Part shown: positions 33,797 to 43,000 of the stretch, one piece after another
How the letters are laid out: each line of letters starts with the position of its first letter
How positions within the stretch are numbered: the stretch's first letter is position 1
Source of the DNA: Clostridia bacterium
Lineage (GTDB): Bacteria > Bacillota > Clostridia > Christensenellales > Aristaeellaceae
NCBI GenBank assembly: GCA_017448975.1
Contig: JAFSKN010000037.1
Location: forward strand, 1-64,000
Direction of reading: 5' to 3'
Length of the DNA stretch: 64,000 nt
The notes under the pieces: model-generated
Told to the model about the DNA's origin: nothing
Database searches by the model: none
Seen by the model: the letters and a program-made list of their open reading frames with translations, nothing else
Program-made: the position numbers and the translations under genes

Positions 33797-33825
33797 TTGA
33801 ATTCAGCTGTTTGGTTCCGTATAAT
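33797..33825 (+). promoter_or_regulatory. Promoter of the XRE-TPR gene
   Basis: TTGAAT at 33797-33802, 17 bases, TATAAT at 33820-33825. The ribosome site GGGGGAGG follows at 33846. Confidence 0.6.
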
Positions 33826-33862
33826 GAGCTTGCAGAAAAAACAAATGGGGGAGGTTTTGAAA

Positions 33863-34903
33863 ATGGAACTTGGAAAGAAAATCAAACAGCTGCGCTATAA
33901 AGCCGGATTGACGCAGGAACAGCTTGCGGAGAAGCTGAATATCGGTCCGCAGTCTGTGTCCAAATGGGAAAACGCGGTGGCGATGCCGGACATCGGCACG
34001 CTTCCTCTGCTGGCGGAAATCTTTGGAATTACAATCGACGATCTGTTCGATATTACTACCGAACAGCGCTTTAACCGCATCGAGAACAGGATGGACGCTG
34101 AAGAAGAGCTTCCACAGGATGTGTTCTGGGAATACGAAGAATTTCTGAAAGGCCAGCTTGCGTCGGAGCAGTACGCGAAGCGAGCCACGGAACTGATTGC
34201 TTATCTTTACTGGCACCGCATGAATGCGGAAGCGCAAAAAGCGGCGCGCTATGCCAAGGAAGCAATCGCCCGTGCGCCGGGAGAAAAGGGCTGCCAGTGG
34301 ATATTGTGCAAAACAGCAAATCATGCTGTCTGGGATTGGAATATGGGCAACCACACCAAAGCAATCAATTTTTATCAAGCCCTGGCAGAGGCGAATCCCG
34401 ACACGGCTTTGCCCTATATGTATCTTTTAGATAATCTTATCGCCGATCACCGGGCAGACGAGGCGGAACGTTGGCTGAACCGTTACTGCGGATTGGAAAA
34501 AGCGAATCCCGTTATGAAACAAGTATACCGCGCTTCCATCGCGCTTGCCCGTTTTAACGAACCCGCGGCGGACAAAATCATTGAGGGGCTGTTACTGGAA
34601 CAGCCGGAAAACGACGAAGTATTATTTGAGGCGGCACAATACTATGCCGGCAAATGCAACTATGAAAAGGCCATAGACTGTTATGAGCGCGCTTTCGCGG
34701 CAGATGAAAAGCGCCCAAGATTCCAGGACGCGCTCATGGGGATCGCGGATATTTACGAGATCATGGGTGATTATGTCAACGCCGCGAAAACTTATGGCCG
34801 CATCATCGACCTGCTGGAAAACGAATGGGGTCTTTCGGAAGAAACAGATTCTTCGGTGACCGTGGCGAAAAAGGAAAGAGATCGTTTGCTTGCGAAAGCA
34901 TAA
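33863..34903 (+). CDS. XRE-family regulator with tetratricopeptide repeats
   Basis: A 346-residue protein. Residues 1-62 are a Cro/CI-type HTH (GKKIKQLRYKAGLTQEQLAEKLNIGPQ ... split by the usual SVSKWEN). The rest is helical with TPR-like pairs (for example YAGKCNYEKAIDCYERAFA and GDYVNAAKTYGRI). This layout is like RRNPP-type or similar TPR regulators that bind small peptides, though no peptide gene is seen. Located just before sigK and outside the element. Confidence 0.85.
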   Translation: MELGKKIKQLRYKAGLTQEQLAEKLNIGPQSVSKWENAVAMPDIGTLPLLAEIFGITIDDLFDITTEQRFNRIENRMDAEEELPQDVFWEYEEFLKGQLASEQYAKRATELIAYLYWHRMNAEAQKAARYAKEAIARAPGEKGCQWILCKTANHAVWDWNMGNHTKAINFYQALAEANPDTALPYMYLLDNLIADHRADEAERWLNRYCGLEKANPVMKQVYRASIALARFNEPAADKIIEGLLLEQPENDEVLFEAAQYYAGKCNYEKAIDCYERAFAADEKRPRFQDALMGIADIYEIMGDYVNAAKTYGRIIDLLENEWGLSEETDSSVTVAKKERDRLLAKA

Positions 34904-35051
34904 TCTTACAATAAATCTTCACAGCGGCGGCCTGTTTCATCAGGGGCTGATCCTGACGGTCATTGCTTTCGGGCCGGGTCAGGCAACCGGTTCGTGATTT
35001 TTCGGGTTCGTTTTTTCCCGCCTCCGCATATACTTTTTCGGAGGTGAAAAC

Positions 35052-35381
35052 ATGCTGACCTTTTTGTATTGGCTGCTCAAGGACGCGCTGTTTTTCTTCG
35101 GCATTGTGTCGGGCCGGGGCAGCTTTCCCCGGCCCCTGTCCCGGCAGGAGGAACAGGAGGCCATCGCCGCTATGCGGGCGGGGGACGAGGACGCCCGCCG
35201 GAGGCTGATCGAACACAACCTGCGCCTGGTGAGCCACATCGCCCGCAAATACACCGTGCCCGGCTATACCTTGGAAGACCTGGTTTCCGTGGGTTCCCTG
35301 GGCCTGATCAAAGCCGTGAACACCTTTAAGCCCGACGCCGGCCCCCAGCTTTCCTCTTACGCCGCCCGTTGCATTGAAAAT
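35052..35381 (+). CDS. sigK: Sigma-K, N-terminal part (gene split by skin-type element)
   Basis: The 110 codons encode the first half of the late mother-cell sporulation sigma factor: a hydrophobic pro-type leader (LTFLYWLLKDALFFF), the FPRPLS junction, then region 1.2-2 sequence such as LIEHNLRLVSHIARKY, LEDLVSVGSLGLIKAV and SSYAARCIEN. The frame breaks at 35382 with the element; in the integrated state it adds 22 unrelated codons and stops at 35450. The continuation lies at 60967-61323. GGAGGTGAAAAC precedes the ATG. A possible sporulation-type -10 (CATATACT at 35027-35034) lies close upstream but its spacing to the start is tight. Confidence 0.93.
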
Positions 35382-35382
35382 G
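35378..35382 (+). other. Left attachment core of the sigK element
   Basis: AAATG is shared with 60963-60967. It falls at sigK codons 109-111 (GAA AAT G), the same Asn-Glu codon pair at which the Bacillus subtilis skin element joins. The surrounding GCATT-GAA-AATGC at 35371-35383 is an inverted repeat. Confidence 0.85.
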
Positions 35383-35467
35383 CTATGCCATCGCCGATGC
35401 GTTTTGCGCGGGCGAAAGTGAGGATTCTTCCAGTAAATGGCATGCGATAGCCCGAATATCGGGTAAA

Positions 35468-36001
35468 ATGCATATCATGTGCCGCACAGAGGGAAGTCAT
35501 GTGCGGTACGCTCCCTTGTATATCCTTTCCTTCCGCGTGACCGTCACCAAGAAGATATCCGAAGCGTTTTCCCTGAACCAACGTTATAGGCGCTATGAAG
35601 ATATTGCTTCCATCCCCGACCGCCTCCGCTGGCGCAGGCATGAACTGGGCCTGCTTCAAAAAGAAGTCGCCGCAAAAATCGGCGTCGCCCGCGCCGTTTA
35701 TTCCAGCCTGGAAACTGATGAAATGGATGCTTATGATCCGCTAATCATGGACAAGCTTGCCACGCTGTATCATATCCCCATAAACGACCTGCTGAACGAT
35801 TACACCCGCTTCCTGCAAGCCGGTCAGGGACAGGCGATCTTGAATCTGCGCCAATCCTTGAACATGACCCGAGCCGAATTTGCCCAATACCTTCATACAG
35901 ACATCGATAACATCACCATTTGGGAAACGGAGAAGAAACGAATCAGTAAAGAAATGTGGGAAAAATACTTCAAGTGCTTTATGGGAGATTCAACAGGCTG
36001 A
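35468..36001 (+). CDS. XRE-type HTH protein at the left end of the element
   Basis: The 177 codons from ATG 35468 encode two HTH-like segments: RWRRHELGLLQKEVAAKIGVA near residues 56-75 (split here as RWRRHELGLLQ and KEVAAKIGVA) and LNMTRAEFAQYLHTDIDNI near 130. No ribosome site precedes either ATG (35468, 35474), and the frame is open without a stop back to the attachment core at 35378. In the excised circle it would be fused to the recombinase. It may be expressed only as that fusion, from an unrecognised start, or be a remnant. A CCCGA/TCGGG hairpin lies just before it. Confidence 0.6.
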   Translation: MHIMCRTEGSHVRYAPLYILSFRVTVTKKISEAFSLNQRYRRYEDIASIPDRLRWRRHELGLLQKEVAAKIGVARAVYSSLETDEMDAYDPLIMDKLATLYHIPINDLLNDYTRFLQAGQGQAILNLRQSLNMTRAEFAQYLHTDIDNITIWETEKKRISKEMWEKYFKCFMGDSTG

Positions 36002-36042
36002 TCGTTACACTTCACTATCGTGCAATATGGTCATAAAATTGT

Positions 36043-36077
36043 ACAGACGGAGGCTGAATCAAGTCTCCGTCTGTTTG
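36043..36077. terminator. Bidirectional terminator between XRE and HEPN genes
   Basis: ACAGACGGAG at 36043-36052 pairs perfectly with CTCCGTCTGT at 36065-36074, followed by TTG; serves converging genes. Confidence 0.75.
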
Positions 36078-36089
36078 CTATGCCATATT

Positions 36090-36506
36090 TTAATCAGGAA
36101 TTACGACGATTTGTTCTTTCAAATACGTTTCCACTGCCTCCATAAATATTCCGGCGCGACGGATTTGTTCCTGCACTTCATCTTTTGAGATGATATAAGA
36201 AACGTCGTAATCCGCTTCATTACGCACTTCAAAAGCGTCTGTAATGATTCGTGAAAGGCTTTTATCAAGGATACCGGTTTTCAGGTATCGCTGCTGAAAT
36301 AACGCGATCACGCCGGAATGTTTGGAGCGCTCCGGAACATCTTCCAGGATCAACACTGCCCGCATGGAATGAAAGATCGCATAATACGAACGATTGGCGG
36401 CGGCTTTATAATCGCCGATTTCTACGTTGCTGTTCGCGGTTTTCAGGCACCTGTGCGCGTTTTCCAAAAGAACAGCGGAATAATTCAGCCTGTCTTCCTG
36501 CGTCAT
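36090..36506 (-). CDS. HEPN-domain toxin of an MNT-HEPN pair
   Basis: A 138-residue all-helical HEPN protein. YYAIFHSMRAVLILE and the late motif RNEADYD (near residue 107) match the HEPN families partnered with minimal nucleotidyltransferases. Characterised HEPN partners act as RNases or tRNA-targeting toxins. Its start overlaps the stop of the nucleotidyltransferase gene by 4 bases, the usual coupled order. The RNase motif RxxxxH is not clean here, so catalytic status is uncertain. Confidence 0.82.
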   Translation of the reverse strand: MTQEDRLNYSAVLLENAHRCLKTANSNVEIGDYKAAANRSYYAIFHSMRAVLILEDVPERSKHSGVIALFQQRYLKTGILDKSLSRIITDAFEVRNEADYDVSYIISKDEVQEQIRRAGIFMEAVETYLKEQIVVIPD

Positions 36507-36841
36507 ACGGCTGGCCTCCTGTATTTGATCCCGTCCCGGACAATGTTTTCATAATACGGATGGTGTTCCGGCTGAAACGCGGCCTGCGGACGAACGCACA
36601 CAGACACCACCACGTCGTGCTCCAAGGATAAATCGCTGGCGACGCCGGAAATATCCCACCGCTTCTTTTCAATTTCCGGCATGGTCAGCGGCGTGGTCAG
36701 AAAAATATCCACATCCGATTCTTCGTCATGATCCCCGCGGGCATAGGAACCGTATAAGTAGGCATCGGAAACAGGGATGATTTCAGAACAGCCCTTCACC
36801 ACTTTTTCCAATATTGCCAGGGCTTCTGACTGATTACACAT
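36503..36841 (-). CDS. Minimal nucleotidyltransferase antitoxin (MNT)
   Basis: A 112-residue pol-beta type nucleotidyltransferase with the intact motif YGSYARGDHDEESDVDIFL (residues 30-48) and a third acidic residue in LEHDVVVSV. In studied pairs the MNT adds AMP to the HEPN toxin and neutralises it. Upstream GGAAGGAGG is correctly spaced to the ATG at 36841. Together with the HEPN gene it forms a compact toxin-antitoxin unit near the element's left end. Confidence 0.85.
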   Translation of the reverse strand: MCNQSEALAILEKVVKGCSEIIPVSDAYLYGSYARGDHDEESDVDIFLTTPLTMPEIEKKRWDISGVASDLSLEHDVVVSVCVRPQAAFQPEHHPYYENIVRDGIKYRRPAV

Positions 36842-37005
36842 ACGGCCATGCCTCCTTCCATTCGGTTATTTGTATTATACCGCTTTTCATCACGCATAGC
36901 AAGTCCCGTGTCCGCACCACTTTTTATATCTGCTCTGGCGTGATAATAGCCATCATCATCGCCGCCCGCTGTTATTTCACCCAAAACCGAACGAAAAGTC
37001 CATAT

Positions 37006-37065
37006 TTCGTATAAGTATACTTATATGAAATCCCATGTTTTCGTACAAGTATACTTGTATGAAAT
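37006..37065. promoter_or_regulatory. Twin palindromic operator-like sites
   Basis: Two 26-base copies, 37006-37031 and 37040-37065, differ at two paired positions: TTCGTATAAGTATACTTATA and TTCGTACAAGTATACTTGTA, each followed by TGAAAT. Each core (ATAAGTATACTTAT or ACAAGTATACTTGT) is a perfect palindrome, and the two differences compensate within each arm. Centres are 34 bp apart. They stand 50-100 bases upstream of the SWIM gene promoter and between it and the divergent MNT gene. Confidence 0.7.
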
Positions 37066-37112
37066 TTCTATTTCAACCCTGATTCTTCCTGATATGGATT
37101 CAAATTTTTACA

Positions 37113-37141
37113 TTGTGTTTTCCCGTGCGCTCTGGTATGAT
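37113..37141 (+). promoter_or_regulatory. Promoter of the SWIM gene
   Basis: TTGTGT at 37113-37118, 17 bases, TATGAT at 37136-37141. Confidence 0.5.
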
Positions 37142-37209
37142 AAGGCCATATGGGCTGGCGAAATACGGTGATTTGCGGTTCTGTGATTCTGTACAAAGCG
37201 GAGGGTATT

Positions 37210-38889
37210 ATGCTGAATTGGAAAGCGTGGTTTGATTCCAAAATCCTGGAAAGAGGGAAGGATTATTTTCGGGGCGGGGCGGTGCAGGATTTAGAGATCG
37301 ACGAGGATGAAATCTCTGCCGTGGTGGAGGGAACGGACGAATACCAAGTAACCATTTCATTATCTGACGGTGAAATCGATGCAATGGACTGCTCCTGTCC
37401 CTATGCAGAGGAACACGAGTGCTGTAAACACATGGCCGCCGTTCTGTACGCCTATGAAGACACCTTGAAAAACAAAAAAGGCAAGGACCAGTCGGACAAA
37501 ACTGAAAAGCTGACCAGGGAGAAGCTATGCGCTTTGGTGGAGAAAACGGATGTTCAGACCGTCCGGCAGTTCTTAACGGACGTGCTTTGGAATGAAGAAA
37601 AATACCGCGTGCGGTTTCAGTCCATGGTGAGCCCCGATTTCGCCAAGCAGGCTCTGGACTACGCCAAAAAGCGCCTTTCCAAGATCGAACGGAAATATGC
37701 CAGCAGCTCGGGTTATATCAATTACCGGGAGGCGCGGGCATTCACAAAGGAAGTGGAGCAGTGGATCGATGAGGAAATCGACCTGCGGATGGATCGTCAC
37801 GAATACGCCGCGGCCTTTGAACTGTCCAATTTGGCGCTTTTTACTATGGCCGATGTGGACATGGATGACGGCGAATTTGGGCTGGATGTGATTGCGGAAT
37901 ACTGCCAGGGTGTGTGGAAGACCATGCTGGACGCCGGAGACCCGGAAATCGAAAAGGCCCTGTTTTCCTGGTTCACTTCACACATCAATGACAGCGTTCA
38001 TTCTCTCATCGTGGACGCTTATGAAACCGTGCTGATGGAATACTTTGTCACGCCGGAATACCTGAAACAGAAGCTGGCCTTGTACCAAGGCAAATTGGAT
38101 AAGCTGGACAAGGACGACAGTACGTATACTCGCAACAGGGCGCAGGAATACTTGCAGCGCTGCTTTTCTCTCATGCGGCAAATACGCCGCCCGGAGGAAG
38201 AAATCCAAGCCTTGCAGCAAAAATACTGGGCGCTGCCCTGCGTCCGGCAGCAATATATGGAGCAATGTGAGAAGGAACATCGGTGGGATGATTTGATCGC
38301 CGCGCTGAAAGAATCCATCGAGATAGAGAAAAGACATAAGGAAGGATACGCCGCCGGTGAATATGAATTACGCTTGAAGGAAGCCTACCGGAAAGCTGGG
38401 AAAGCGGTGGAATACAAGGCGCAGCTATGGCGGCTCATGACAGAGATCAGGCCGGGAGATCGGGATTTTTTCAAGGAATACAAAGGCATCATCCCGGAAA
38501 CAGAATGGCCGGAAGAACGAGAAAAGGTCTTTTCCGCTCTGAAATCAAAAAGCTATCTGCTGCCATCCCTGTACCATGAAGAAAAGCTGTATGACCGCTT
38601 AATGCAGTATCTTCAGGAAAAGCACAATTTTGAAATGCTGCTCCGCTATGAAAAGGAATTGCTGCCGCTCTATCCCGAAGTGTATTTGGATGCGTATGTC
38701 GATAGACTGACCAGCGCCGCCCGGCATACCGCCGACCGGAAAACCTACCAGGAATGGGTGAATACCCTGCGGCATATGCGAATCATCCCCGGCGGCAAAG
38801 AAGCGGCAGAACAGATCGTGAACGAATGGAAAACGATCTACGGAAACCGTCGGGCTATGATGGAAGAACTGAAAAAGCTGGGAAAATAA
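37210..38889 (+). CDS. SWIM zinc-finger protein
   Basis: A 559-residue protein. A SWIM finger, CSCPYAEEHECCKH (residues about 63-76), follows a short beta-rich segment (LERGKDYFRGGAV), the standard opening of bacterial SWIM proteins. The remaining 450 residues are helical repeats. SWIM proteins bind DNA or protein and are often next to SNF2 helicases; no helicase is adjacent here. ATG at 37210 has GGAGGG at 37200-37205. Twin palindromes upstream suggest tight repression. Role in the element unknown. Confidence 0.82.
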   Translation: MLNWKAWFDSKILERGKDYFRGGAVQDLEIDEDEISAVVEGTDEYQVTISLSDGEIDAMDCSCPYAEEHECCKHMAAVLYAYEDTLKNKKGKDQSDKTEKLTREKLCALVEKTDVQTVRQFLTDVLWNEEKYRVRFQSMVSPDFAKQALDYAKKRLSKIERKYASSSGYINYREARAFTKEVEQWIDEEIDLRMDRHEYAAAFELSNLALFTMADVDMDDGEFGLDVIAEYCQGVWKTMLDAGDPEIEKALFSWFTSHINDSVHSLIVDAYETVLMEYFVTPEYLKQKLALYQGKLDKLDKDDSTYTRNRAQEYLQRCFSLMRQIRRPEEEIQALQQKYWALPCVRQQYMEQCEKEHRWDDLIAALKESIEIEKRHKEGYAAGEYELRLKEAYRKAGKAVEYKAQLWRLMTEIRPGDRDFFKEYKGIIPETEWPEEREKVFSALKSKSYLLPSLYHEEKLYDRLMQYLQEKHNFEMLLRYEKELLPLYPEVYLDAYVDRLTSAARHTADRKTYQEWVNTLRHMRIIPGGKEAAEQIVNEWKTIYGNRRAMMEELKKLGK

Positions 38890-38917
38890 GCGATGCTCAG
38901 ACGACAAGCATCATGAT

Positions 38918-38950
38918 AAAAAGCAGTGCTGTCATTTTGCGCTGCTTTTT
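38918..38950. terminator. Bidirectional terminator between SWIM and SIR2 genes
   Basis: AAAAAGCAG at 38918-38926 and CTGCTTTTT at 38942-38950 with extra pairing inside; T runs on both strands. Confidence 0.75.
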
Positions 38951-38974
38951 ATGAACCACTATAAGTTTTCCCAT

Positions 38975-40003
38975 TTATGAAGGGGACTTTGCTTTCTCTA
39001 TCCTTTTCTGAATATCCTGAAAGGCCAATTCATAAAATGCCTGATAATCTGCGTCGGTTTTCGGCTTGTCCTTCGTAAGGCATGGAATAAACGCCCCGTG
39101 AGCCAGCAAAAGCTTTTGCTTTACGCTGGTTTTGTCTGGTGCTTCGTAAAAATACACCCGGCTGTCGCTGAACCGTTCCCGCTGCTTCCGGCGCAGGAGC
39201 CACCAGAGATCGGTTTCGCAGGTCTCGAACCCAAAGCCAATGATGTACAAATCACCGAACAGGAACAGTTCCGGCCAGGAGATGAAGGGTTGGGGTTCCG
39301 TCACCGGTTCATTGCCGTCGTAGGACAGGGTGGCGCAGGTTTGTTCAATCTTGCTCAGCATGCGACCGTACCTGTCCGCGCCTAAAACCACCCCGCGGGG
39401 TACAGAGGCTTCCCCGTGGATATGCCAGAGCCCCACGGGGCTTCCATCGGCGTTCCGGGCCTGATATCCGCTGTGAATGCGGTAATTCACTTCTCTGGGC
39501 TGCTTGTTATTCTCTTTCCGTTCCGGGTTTAAATTAAAACGGCGTGTGGAACGAACGTTTGATTTGCTGAAATCCTGACGAGGCAGGAATGCTTTTTCCA
39601 GGCAGTAAGAATAATTGGTGGTGAAAATGTGATCCGCCCCCAGGGATGGAAGCCTGTCCAGCAGGCGATTGCTTGCGTTTTTCAGTTCCTTCAAGCCCTC
39701 AGCAAGTCGCCTTTCCTGGTCGTCTATATCCTCCCGCCGCAAATGGGCCGGAGCGGGCTGTGGGGAGGATAGCAGCTCGTAGAGCAGGGGAAACGGGATT
39801 TTCTCCATCATCCCCTCGATTTCCTTCATGAACGCTTTTTTCTGCTCGTCGGTCATGGAACCGCTATCCTGCACGGCGATTTTCTCCAGCAGTTTGTCCC
39901 ACCCAATCTGTCCGCTGCTTCTCTCCAAACCGTTCCCCACCAGCACGATCTGCGGACGGCCAGAACCATAGGGGATGTGACGAAATTGAATATTCTTGGG
40001 CAT
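38975..40003 (-). CDS. SIR2-like NAD-binding effector
   Basis: A 342-residue SIR2-superfamily protein: VLVGNGL near residue 20, IFTTNYSYCLEKAF near 130 (the TN-D/Y motif of this family), LWHIHGE near 195 and the NAD-pocket strand LYIIGFGFETCETDLWWLL near 250. In phage defence, SIR2 domains of this kind deplete NAD and stop infection. It begins 29 bases after the NACHT gene, same strand, with GGAAGGA upstream of ATG 40003, so the two form an operon. Here the SIR2 is a separate protein instead of being fused to a STAND ATPase. Confidence 0.83.
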   Translation of the reverse strand: MPKNIQFRHIPYGSGRPQIVLVGNGLERSSGQIGWDKLLEKIAVQDSGSMTDEQKKAFMKEIEGMMEKIPFPLLYELLSSPQPAPAHLRREDIDDQERRLAEGLKELKNASNRLLDRLPSLGADHIFTTNYSYCLEKAFLPRQDFSKSNVRSTRRFNLNPERKENNKQPREVNYRIHSGYQARNADGSPVGLWHIHGEASVPRGVVLGADRYGRMLSKIEQTCATLSYDGNEPVTEPQPFISWPELFLFGDLYIIGFGFETCETDLWWLLRRKQRERFSDSRVYFYEAPDKTSVKQKLLLAHGAFIPCLTKDKPKTDADYQAFYELAFQDIQKRIEKAKSPS

Positions 40004-40032
40004 AAGCAATCCTTCCTTATCCTATGCGGAGG

Positions 40033-43000
40033 TCAGTCGTTCCGGTGCGCTTCCTCCGCCAGAGCCAGCAGCCGTTGGGTGTCCACAGGCAGGACTTCCA
40101 ACTTTTCGCGGATGCGTCTCCGGCAGGAGAAAATCAGATCCCTCGGCAGATTCGTTTGCGTTTCCGGCAGGGAAAGCAGGGCCTGATACAGCAGCATGCC
40201 GCCCGTGAGGCTGAGGCAGGCGGTTGCTCTCATCCAAAAATGATTCAATCGTTCTTCCCGGAGAAAGCCACGAAGCTCCTCCCAAATATCGTTTTTTACT
40301 TCTTCCGATACGGTGCCGGTGAGAATATGCAGAATGCAGCCCAGCAGCGCCAGGCGGTTTCCGGTGGCCCGAATCCCCGTCAGAAGGATTCTGGCGCGCT
40401 CGTCGGACAGTTCGCCCAATGCCGTGTGCTCAATATCACCCGCCATAAACGGAACCAGCGAATACACCTGCAGATAAGTGCCGCTGATATTGACTAATTG
40501 GCTGATTTTTTCAAACGCGGAGGATTCGTTTATCCCTCTGCGAGGGTATAGCACGATCCTCTCCGGCAGCTCGGATGGAAATTCGATGTCCGCACGGAGA
40601 AGTGCATCCAACGGCGTATTGGCAAATGAATGAATCGCTATGCCCTGGCCGGCATAGTCCTGAAACATCGACGGAAAAATACGCAGGCAAAAGGATTGAA
40701 AATCTCCGTCTGTCTTCATGCGGTAGGAAACGCCATACACTAAATGATTACAAAACGCTTCTTTTCCTAACGCCAGCAGGACGCGCGGAACGTTCCCCCT
40801 CAGGTCAATATGAATGCCCATACCCATGGATTTCCATAACTTTTCCTTCGTGATTTCGTCATAGTTTTCCGCCTCCAGGAGGGCTTTGGCATATTCTTCT
40901 CGCTTCCTGCACGCCTCAAAACGGGCTTCATCGTAATACGACATCACCGCTTCCGCCGATCCCGTATTCAGCCGACGGCTGATATCGGCGAGCAGCCAAT
41001 GACAGGGCATGACCGTGCGCCTGAAAAACGCCTGATCTTCATCTGATAAAGCTCCATAAACCCGCAGCAACTCATCAAGGGTATGCGGGGAAGGCGCCAG
41101 GAGAAAACCGATAAACGCGGTCAGCTCCGGCAGTCCGGCGGCGGCAAATTTTTCCGGCAGGTCTTTTATTGAGGACAGTTTGGACGCGGAAGCGAAAGCC
41201 GGCCTAAATCGAATCATATGGCTTTCAAAAGCGACGCCGGCCACAAGCGCATCGTATATCGTTTCGCATGCTTCAGCAAGCGCCGCGAGAGAATGTTCCG
41301 CATGCGCAGAATCTTCCGTCGCTTTGTCGAAACGATCTCCTTCCAGGATTTTATACAGGATGACCCGATAGAAGTCGGGGCAGGAGGAAGCTTCCTTTGC
41401 TTCTGGAAAACGCGTTAAATACTCGGCGGTAAACTCTTCAATCGCTCCAATGAAATAATATTCACATGTTTTCAGCCAACGCAATAAGGTATTCATCGTC
41501 CGGTTCCCTAAGCTGCCATAATTCCAGGAACGAATGAAAAAGTAATCCGCATCCCTGGGTGGGATTACCCGGTCAGCCAGCTCCTCCAGTTGCTCCGCCG
41601 CGTATGCGTTTCCCTCCGCGGCCAGGATCCATAAAGAATGGAAAGGGGACGAATCGGCGCTCAAGCTCGCATGAACAGCGGGGATAATATATCTTTCCAT
41701 CAGACTCTGTAACAGTTTTTTCGGCAAAAGGGAAATCTGCCGCATATAAGGTCTCCATTCGGAAAGCGTTTTTGTCGCTTCAATCAGGTATTTTTCCTGC
41801 TCATAGGGTCTGCGGAACAGGTTATCCACCAGCATATCCATCGCTAAATAAGAACCGGACTGGGCCGCACGATAAATTTCCGGAGAGACACTCTCGCACT
41901 CAAAGCTTTCCTCGCCGTTATTGCATTTGCAAATTCGGAAAAGTTCATGATTGATCAGCGTCCGGCTTGGGTTTTTGGCGAAATACCCCGCAACAAACAG
42001 GTACACGTTCCGCCAGTAAGCGCTGGTGGAGAGCCTTTCCAGCGTTTCCCGAAGCGCCTCCGTTTTATCGTCGTGGAAGCTGATGATCCATTCCGCGGCG
42101 AAGTATTCCTGAATGGAGCGAAGCGGGAAACGAACGACGCTTTCCTTCTCCCTTGGCACTTCTTCAAGGAACGGAAGCCGATTGATGACGGCCTGATAGA
42201 GCGCCTGTGCCTGCGAAGGCGCGTCTTCCCCGCTGTATTCTTCGTTTTCAAGGTATTTTGTGATGATTTCCCTGTAGCGGTTGACCGTCAGTTCTGCCGC
42301 CGCGTTTTCTTTTGTTTCAGATTCCGCCTGCAGCAGGAAGCCGATTTGCGAAAGCAGCGGCACGATCCAGTCATACGTCCCTTCCACCTGCGGCAGCGTG
42401 CGTTTTTCCTGTTCCCGTTTGCAGATGATTTCGCAGTAGTCGTGAAACAGGTCGTACCGCTTGGTGGGAGGCGTGCCGCCATGCTTTACCATCACCACGA
42501 TGATGGAGGTGTACAAGGGGGTGGTCATGAGCTTGGCGGTCATCGGTGTTTCCAGGGCGTGGAACAGGATGCTCCGGTACTGTTCCCGCATATCGCCGTT
42601 TTTTTCGATATGCTCCAGCAGCTTTTCGATGTACGCTTTACAGCGGTCAGGGGATAAATCCTTCAGCAGGTAATGACTGAAATATTTGGGAGAGAAAGCG
42701 TCGTTATAGCCTTGGGGCCGGGAGGTGCAGACGATCAGACAATCGCATTGGGCGTCCGACAGATCCTGACTCAAAAAATGCTCAATACGGGAAAGCACCT
42801 CGTCTCGGTTGGAGGAAGCGGGCACCTCGTCCAGTCCGTCAAAGAAAAACGCCCAGGAATAAACGGACAGGAGCTCCCGCAGTTCAAATTGGCGCAGTTG
42901 CCCGTTGGTTTTCTCATTGATGCGGTTACAGATATAAGAGAGCACCGACAAATCTTCCTGCCGGTTGAGCCTTGCCGCGTAGTCTTTCAGGTTGATCATA

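Noticed and set aside
35027..35034. CATATACT as a sporulation (sigma-E/K) -10 of sigK
   Set aside because: Too near the ribosome site (start would fall at or inside it) and no clear -35; mentioned only as a possibility.
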